Made by a program: the position numbers and the translations under genes
Notes under the pieces: model-generated
Databases searched by the model: none
Told to the model about the DNA's origin: nothing
What the model saw: the letters and a program-made list of their open reading frames with translations, nothing else
Shown here: in pieces, positions 4,833-8,745 of the stretch
Layout of the letters: each line of letters begins with the position of its first letter
How positions within the stretch are numbered: the first letter of the stretch is position 1
From: JACPLA01 sp964602055
GTDB lineage: Bacteria > Bacteroidota > Ignavibacteria > UBA10030
Length of the DNA: 8,745 nucleotides
NCBI GenBank assembly: GCA_964602055.1
Contig: CAZRPU010000073.1
Span: 1-8,745, forward strand
Direction: 5' to 3'

Positions 4833-5312
4833 TCAATGATGCCCTCCGGGCCCGTGCACATGGCCATGCTCGAGTTCTTCCGTGGTGGCTGCGCGGACGT
4901 CAACAACGGAGACGTCGAAATTCAACGTCATGCCGGAAAGGGGGTGGTTCGTGTCGACCAGTACCGAATCCCCCTCGATGGCGGTAACAGTCACAACCTG
5001 TGAACCCGATTTCCCTTTGGCGTGAAATTGCATCCCTACTTCCAGCTCGTCAATTCCTTCAAATTGCGAACGAGGGAGCTTCATTTCCTTCCCCTCAATT
5101 CGTTCCCCATACGCCTCCTTGGGAGGTACCGAGACCTTGAACTGCTCTCCTTTTATCTTTCCTTCGAGGGAGTTTTCTAATCCGGAAATGATATTCCCGT
5201 GACCCTGTATGTACGATAGTGGCGCGTGTCCCTTCGAACTGTCCAGGATCCGGCCTTTTTGGTCTGTCAGCGTATATTCAATAGTCACAACAGCGTTTTT
5301 TGCTATTTTCAT
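4833..5312 (-). CDS. slyD: SlyD-like FKBP-type peptidyl-prolyl cis-trans isomerase
   Basis: This 159-aa protein catalyses proline isomerisation and acts as a folding chaperone, probably in the cytoplasm since there is no signal peptide. The split FKBP domain is at about 1-70 (VTIEYTLTDQKGRILDSS, LSYIQGHGNIISGLENSLEGK) and 130-141 (LNFDVSVVDVR). The chaperone 'insert-in-flap' domain lies between, at about 72-125, and ends in the family hallmark NHPLSG (122-127). The C-terminal tail is short and His-rich (HGHVHGPGGHH), like a reduced version of the metal-binding tail of E. coli SlyD, so nickel or zinc binding is plausible. GGAAGGGAATA gives a good ribosome-binding site before ATG 5312. It is probably monocistronic: 152 bp separate it from ada and 209 bp, including a minisatellite, from the gene upstream. 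A 10-bp palindrome follows its stop codon. Confidence 0.93.
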   Translation of the reverse strand: MKIAKNAVVTIEYTLTDQKGRILDSSKGHAPLSYIQGHGNIISGLENSLEGKIKGEQFKVSVPPKEAYGERIEGKEMKLPRSQFEGIDELEVGMQFHAKGKSGSQVVTVTAIEGDSVLVDTNHPLSGMTLNFDVSVVDVRAATTEELEHGHVHGPGGHH

Positions 5313-5412
5313 TATTCCCTTCCTGTTTGATGAATGTTCGTCAGAAAAACTTCTCCACCGCTTACCGTCTCTAGTAATAAACTATCATTTCTAAGACAAA
5401 AGGCTAGTCCGC

Positions 5413-5521
5413 AACCCTGAACCCTGAACCCTGAACCTTGAAACCTGAACCCTGAACCTTGAACCTTGAACCTTGAACCCTGAACCCTGAACCTTGAACC
5501 TTGAACCTGAACCCTTAACCC
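5413..5521. repeat. Heptamer minisatellite, about 15 units of AACCCTG/AACCTTG
   Basis: Thirteen 7-nt units in a row are followed by one 6-nt unit (aacctg), one aaccctt and a partial unit that runs into the stop codon of the gene at 5522. Units are either aaccctg or aaccttg, with one aaacctg. The block ends exactly at the coding region and does not extend into it. Such arrays change copy number by slippage. On the - strand three consecutive GGGTTCA units occur, but a fourth adjacent G-triplet is missing, so a classical quadruplex is not well supported. Confidence 0.9.
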
Positions 5522-7387
5522 TCACTTCTTCAACAACTCATCATAGCTCTTATAATAGTGGATGGCAAAACCGGCAAAAGAGCGATATCTCCGGAGCGTA
5601 GGCTCCGCTTCGTTCATCGCAGCCATAAGATGTGCTGCATCAAGGTTCGCAAACGACGACACGGTCCCTTCAACGAGCGTGGCCCGATCCACCGGCCAGG
5701 AGAATATCTCCTGCTCGGTCAAAGAGTGATCATGCAGCATTTTCGCCAGTTCCCCCCGGGATTCTATCAGCGATGCTGTCATGCGCTTCTCTTTCTGTGT
5801 CACGATCATGAAACGGTTTTCCCCCATGAGCTTAGGGATTCCCATCTCGAGCGGCTGCTTGAACGTCAGAATCGTCTCGTCGGGAAGAGGCGCGGTTTCC
5901 AATCCCACAAAAACCTGTTTCCCCGCTTGTTCGGCGTATTCGAGCTCCTGGGTGACAAACAGGACAATGCCGTTTTCGCCGCCGGCCTGTGTGCGGTAAT
6001 CCATCAGGGCAACGTTGTCCATCATGTCAATGATATGCTGATACAAAGGTTTGGAAACTCCGTTTAGTACGGCAATCATCGGGACATGCGTCAGCTCGTT
6101 GGGACTGTCGAACCAGGGAGGTATGTCAGCCCCGATCTGCATGTTTCCGCTTTTTGCGACGCGCACGCATTCATCGAGAGTCTCAAGAAAATTCTGAACA
6201 TACCACCGCTGTTTCGGACTCCCGAAGCCCTGGAACAAATATGGCTCGACGTCGAGATGAATGCCGAAGAACTGCTCACCCGGAGGTGCACTCCTGTTGT
6301 ACTCAACGATGTTCTGCAGGGAGTTTCGGACAAACGACCGATTCTCGGGCAGGATGAAATCCTTGTCTCCCGTAAGAGCATGTACTCTCACCCCCGCAGC
6401 ATTAAGGGCAAGGATAATGGGACCGAGGGTGGCAGGATCGAGCGTAAGGCCGTTCTTGCGCCGAGAGGTGACGGAATCATAGGGAAGGCCGAGGAACACA
6501 TTGTCGAATTTTTCCCTCTTTATGAGAGAGAGAAGCCGCTCCCGCTGGTTTTTCTGAAAGAGTGATTTGGTCTCCCAAACCCAGAGTGCTTTCTGAAGAG
6601 GGCGGGACTTGGAACTTTCAGCTTTTGCGGCCTCAGGAAGCGGGCCGGAATCTGAAAGAAAAGCGATGGCAGAAAGCTCGAACGAACCGGCAGATGGGGC
6701 AAAGGAGTCGAACACAAGAGTCGCGAGCCTGCGCGGATTGATCCGTGGCGGAAGGTCCTTCAAAGGAATGTATGCCGTGCTCCAGGTCGTTTTGATGGCG
6801 CCTCCGGGAACATAACGGCCGATATCGCCAAGAGGCAAAGCATCTTCCTTGGCAAGCCATTCCTCATCGGCTACCTTCAGGATGACCTTCTCGTTTCCCT
6901 GGTTTCCGCGAATGGTAACCGCAAGGGTGGAAAACTTCGTGGCATCAAAATACTCGCGGACCCTGCGCGGTGATGCGGAGTTGAACAAATGCATCCAGAT
7001 GCCCGCAAACCCGCCGGCCCGTCGGTCGTAGGTTACGGCAAGCGCATGACGACGGTCCGCTGTGATGATGTGGCGCGCGTCGGCGATGCCGTTGTTGCCC
7101 CCGTATGCGGCGTAGGATCCGCCGAGACGATTGACAAAACCGCCGGTGAAGTCGGCGACAGTTGTGAATGTGCCCCGTGAAACCGAAGGGAAAACGGATG
7201 CGTCGTACAACGCACGGGCCTCCAGACGATCGCCGGCGGAGGTGTGAATGATGGAAAACTGGGCGAGAACAATCGATCGAATATCGGTCAATCCCCAATC
7301 ATGCAACGGCAGAGAAACTGAGAGGGATTGGGCATTCGCTGGGCGTGAAGCGAGAATAAGGACGAAGAGAAGAAATCGCAGGCGCAT
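5522..7387 (-). CDS. Secreted two-domain protein with a TIM-barrel glycoside-hydrolase-like C-terminal region
   Basis: This 621-aa protein has a signal peptide at 1-19 (hydrophobic FLLFVLILA, then ANA before Gln20). Residues about 30-245 are beta-rich, with segments such as LAVTIRGNQGNEKVILKVAD and a final FELSAIAFLSD; they look like a beta-sandwich carbohydrate-binding-like domain. A short linker rich in Ala, Ser and Lys follows (about 246-264). Residues about 265-540 look like a TIM barrel, with KALWVWETKSL as strand 1, DNVFLGLPYDS, GVRVHALTGDKDF, then FGIHLDVEPYLF (374-385), MQIGADIPPWFD, DNVALMDYRT (457-466) and KQVFVGLETAP. Asp379 and Glu381 in HLDVEP and Asp463/Tyr464 in the MDYR segment sit where catalytic acids of retaining-type barrels often lie. 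Family and substrate cannot be named. The C-terminal 80 residues are helical. It is probably transcribed alone from 7392-7422. Confidence 0.75.
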   Translation of the reverse strand: MRLRFLLFVLILASRPANAQSLSVSLPLHDWGLTDIRSIVLAQFSIIHTSAGDRLEARALYDASVFPSVSRGTFTTVADFTGGFVNRLGGSYAAYGGNNGIADARHIITADRRHALAVTYDRRAGGFAGIWMHLFNSASPRRVREYFDATKFSTLAVTIRGNQGNEKVILKVADEEWLAKEDALPLGDIGRYVPGGAIKTTWSTAYIPLKDLPPRINPRRLATLVFDSFAPSAGSFELSAIAFLSDSGPLPEAAKAESSKSRPLQKALWVWETKSLFQKNQRERLLSLIKREKFDNVFLGLPYDSVTSRRKNGLTLDPATLGPIILALNAAGVRVHALTGDKDFILPENRSFVRNSLQNIVEYNRSAPPGEQFFGIHLDVEPYLFQGFGSPKQRWYVQNFLETLDECVRVAKSGNMQIGADIPPWFDSPNELTHVPMIAVLNGVSKPLYQHIIDMMDNVALMDYRTQAGGENGIVLFVTQELEYAEQAGKQVFVGLETAPLPDETILTFKQPLEMGIPKLMGENRFMIVTQKEKRMTASLIESRGELAKMLHDHSLTEQEIFSWPVDRATLVEGTVSSFANLDAAHLMAAMNEAEPTLRRYRSFAGFAIHYYKSYDELLKK

Positions 7388-7391
7388 CGTT

Positions 7392-7422
7392 CAAAGATAA
7401 GAAAAAGGTCTATGGATTCAAG
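7392..7422 (-). promoter_or_regulatory. Bacteroidota-type promoter, possibly giving a leaderless mRNA
   Basis: On the - strand CTTG (7422-7419) is followed after exactly 19 nt by TATCTTTG (7399-7392). This matches the known -33/-7 consensus TTTG-N19-21-TAnnTTTG except for the first T. Only four bases (AACG) separate the -7 element from the ATG at 7387, so the transcript would start at or next to the start codon. The ATG begins a good signal peptide, so a later start is unlikely. Confidence 0.55.
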
Positions 7423-7438
7423 GGAAGAGTTGCATTCC

Positions 7439-7452
7439 TGACAGCGCCGTCA
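7439..7452. other. Imperfect 14-bp palindrome TGACaGCGCcGTCA, operator-like
   Basis: TGAC and GTCA flank a GCGC centre, with one non-matching pair. The element overlaps the stop codon of the gene ending at 7450 and lies about 17 bp upstream of the -33 box of the next gene. The position would suit a transcription factor. No stem-loop with a T-run follows, so it is not an obvious terminator. Confidence 0.3.
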
Positions 7453-8106
7453 CACTGCCGCCCGGACCGCATTCATGAATGGAACAAGCTCTCCCTCATC
7501 CAGCAATCCGTCCGTCCTGACACCGCTGCAAATGTCGACGGCAAACGGGCGAACAAGCCTGATGGCTTCTGCAACGTTTTCCGCCTTCAATCCCCCCGCA
7601 AGAAAAACCGGCTTCCCGCATCGTTCGACAATCTCTTTGCTCAATGCCCAATCGTGCGTTTTCCCGGTGCCGCCCAAGATTTTTACCGCGGCGGAGGGAT
7701 TTCCCGAATCGAGAAGAATAGCATCAATATATGGACCGACAGCGATCGCTTCTTCAACCGACTCCGGGCCGCGTACATGGATGACTTGCACAAGCCCTAT
7801 GCCCGGAAGCTCGCTGCGAAGCTCTTTCAGTGTTTCCAACGTCACGGCATCCACCAGCTGGAGCGTGTTCGTCCGCAGCCTCCGCTGCTGATCGATGATG
7901 GAAGACGCATCCTGGAGGCTCGTGAGAAGAAACGTGGCGACCCCGGGGGGTACAACGGCCGCAATTTCAGCAATACGATCCTCGGAAATGGGCCCCGGCC
8001 CGCTCGGCATCGCCGAAACAAGGCCCAGGGCCGAGGCTCCGTGCCGGATCGCCAGCCGCGCCTCTTGAATGTCCTGAATACAGCATATCTTTACTCTTCG
8101 GTTCAA
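7450..8106 (-). CDS. TrpF-like phosphoribosylanthranilate isomerase homologue, divergent
   Basis: This is a 218-aa (beta/alpha)8 enzyme when started at TTG 8106. That start has GGAGG seven bases upstream, overlaps the previous stop codon as TTGA, and gives the family's usual length. An ATG at 8187 would add 27 residues overlapping the upstream gene. The PRAI pattern is clear: VKIC at 5-8 with the catalytic Cys8, GASALGLV at 23-30, VQVIHV at 106-111, DAILLDSG at 128-135 with the catalytic Asp133, GGTGKTHDW at 145-153, VFLAGGL at 167-173 and VDICSGVRTDG at 190-200. PRAI isomerises N-(5'-phosphoribosyl)anthranilate in tryptophan synthesis. Two features are odd. The second position after KIC is Cys instead of Gly, and the SPRxV loop after strand 2, whose Arg helps bind the substrate, reads SGPGPI. 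No other trp gene is nearby. It could be a true but divergent TrpF or a paralogue with another aminoribosyl substrate. Confidence 0.8.
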   Translation of the reverse strand: MNRRVKICCIQDIQEARLAIRHGASALGLVSAMPSGPGPISEDRIAEIAAVVPPGVATFLLTSLQDASSIIDQQRRLRTNTLQLVDAVTLETLKELRSELPGIGLVQVIHVRGPESVEEAIAVGPYIDAILLDSGNPSAAVKILGGTGKTHDWALSKEIVERCGKPVFLAGGLKAENVAEAIRLVRPFAVDICSGVRTDGLLDEGELVPFMNAVRAAV

Positions 8107-8663
8107 TGAAGTGCCTCCACTTTCTGTTTGACCTTTCGCAGGAGAGCGCTTCGGATAAGTCCGCTCCCCGGCCGAACCATCGCCCAATAGAACCGGAACA
8201 ATCTCCGGGCTTTTGCATCAGTTGCCAGAATGCGGGTTTGCGTCGTGAGAACCGCACGACCTTTCTCTCCAGCAACATGGAAATTCCACCCGGCTTTCGC
8301 CCACCCCGGTTCATGAAATTCCCTGAATCCCCCGGGACCATCATATTGAAGACAAATTCCCGCCGCAGGACGCCAGAACTTTCCAATGATGCCCAGGAGA
8401 ATTTCGTCGCTCGTCTCTCCAAGCAGAATGAATCCGCTCCCGGTTATTTGCTCGATCACCGGCTTTCCCGGCTCTGGCTTGTACCAGTTTGCCGAACGAA
8501 ACAAACTCGGCAGCGTCCGGATTTTCATGAGCACATTGACGAGCGGAAGGCTCTCTGCCGGAAGCGTCTTGATCACGCGGAGGATTTCATCCCGTTCCCC
8601 TCTGATGGCGACAGAATGCGTTTCACTGAAATCCCACTTGGGGAAGTAATCGTCAAGAAGCAT
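8103..8663 (-). CDS. Conserved hypothetical protein, possibly SRPBCC/START-like fold
   Basis: This 186-aa cytoplasmic protein has no signal peptide or membrane segment. The sequence alternates beta strands with a long C-terminal helix. Visible features are GSGFILLGETSDEILLGIIGKFWRP (75-99), a Gly/Pro loop and FHEPGWAKAGWNFHV (116-130), then VLTTQTRILATDAKARRLFRFYWAMVRPGSGLIRSALL (138-175). The strand-rich body followed by a long helix with FYWxxVRPGSGLIR resembles ligand-binding SRPBCC-like proteins, but this is only a shape-based guess. It starts 3 nt after the upstream stop codon and its TGA overlaps the TTG of the next gene, so the three genes form one operon with translational coupling. 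There is no strong ribosome-binding site before ATG 8663. Confidence 0.7.
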   Translation of the reverse strand: MLLDDYFPKWDFSETHSVAIRGERDEILRVIKTLPAESLPLVNVLMKIRTLPSLFRSANWYKPEPGKPVIEQITGSGFILLGETSDEILLGIIGKFWRPAAGICLQYDGPGGFREFHEPGWAKAGWNFHVAGEKGRAVLTTQTRILATDAKARRLFRFYWAMVRPGSGLIRSALLRKVKQKVEALH

Positions 8664-8666
8664 GAT

Positions 8667-8745
8667 CTACGTCTCTTGTGACGCCGGCTTTTGCCTCATG
8701 TTGAATGTCGTAATGAGGGCAACCGCACCGACGATGATCGTGGCT
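8667..8745 (-). CDS. C-terminal end of a membrane protein (partial)
   Basis: The last 25 codons of an ORF enter from the right edge: ATIIVGAVALITTFNMRQKP followed by ASQET and TAG at 8669-8667. The hydrophobic stretch followed by a short polar, basic tail is typical of the last transmembrane helix of a transporter or other inner-membrane protein, with the tail in the cytoplasm. It is the first gene seen of the operon that continues with the genes ending at 8103 and 7450; only 3 nt separate it from the next start codon. The family cannot be determined from this fragment. Confidence 0.6.
   Translation of the reverse strand, partial: ATIIVGAVALITTFNMRQKPASQET

Noticed and set aside
5413..5521. 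Heptamer array as a CRISPR or a telomere-like end
   Set aside because: Units are contiguous with no spacers, and the array lies between two genes inside a contig.
8104..8187. Longer ATG start (8187) for the TrpF-like gene
   Set aside because: It would add 27 residues without TrpF similarity overlapping the upstream gene; the TTG at 8106 has a ribosome-binding site and the coupled TTGA overlap.

Overview
The window looks like a chromosomal segment from a moderate-GC, Gram-negative bacterium of the Bacteroidota/Chlorobiota (Ignavibacteria-like) radiation. This is an inference from four signs: signal peptides that end just before a Gln, an outer-membrane beta-barrel protein, a TAnnTTTG-type promoter element in front of the large secreted protein, and runs of an AACCCTG/AACCTTG heptamer between genes. 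No rRNA or other phylogenetic marker is present, so the placement is tentative.

Left part (1-3577): a chromosomal integron. A full-length integron-type tyrosine recombinase (intI, + strand, start probably 2540) faces away from an array of three gene cassettes on the - strand, in the usual divergent layout. Reading leftward from intI there is a 166-base spacer holding the presumed attI and cassette promoter, then cassette 1 (2361-1541, beta-barrel protein), cassette 2 (1540-657, exported protein with a possible TonB-C-like segment) and cassette 3 (656 to beyond base 1, small exported protein with an Asp-rich loop). Each cassette has one ORF filling almost all of it and ends in a long attC site of about 165 nt. 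The attC sites are closely related to each other, as in sedentary integrons. Their bottom strand (the + strand here) folds into a hairpin with two bulged T residues at the same positions in both complete copies, although the intervening stem sequence differs by compensatory changes. The two ends of each cassette are also perfectly complementary over 14-17 nt, with a cassette-specific middle of 4-7 nt. That is well beyond the usual 7-nt core.

Middle (3640-5312): housekeeping genes on the - strand. These are a complete Ada-type DNA methylation repair protein/regulator, convergent with intI, and a SlyD-like FKBP peptidyl-prolyl isomerase with a short His-rich tail. A 109-bp heptamer minisatellite (5413-5521) separates slyD from the next gene.

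Right part (5522-8745): a secreted two-domain protein with a TIM-barrel glycoside-hydrolase-like C-terminal half, possibly transcribed from a promoter so close that the mRNA would be leaderless. Upstream of it lies a tightly packed - strand operon: the end of a membrane protein, a 186-aa conserved hypothetical protein, and a TrpF-like phosphoribosylanthranilate isomerase homologue. The last starts at a TTG overlapping the preceding stop codon and lacks the usual SPR substrate-binding motif. No stretch over 300 bases lacks a gene, and I see no tRNA, rRNA, CRISPR or insertion sequence.
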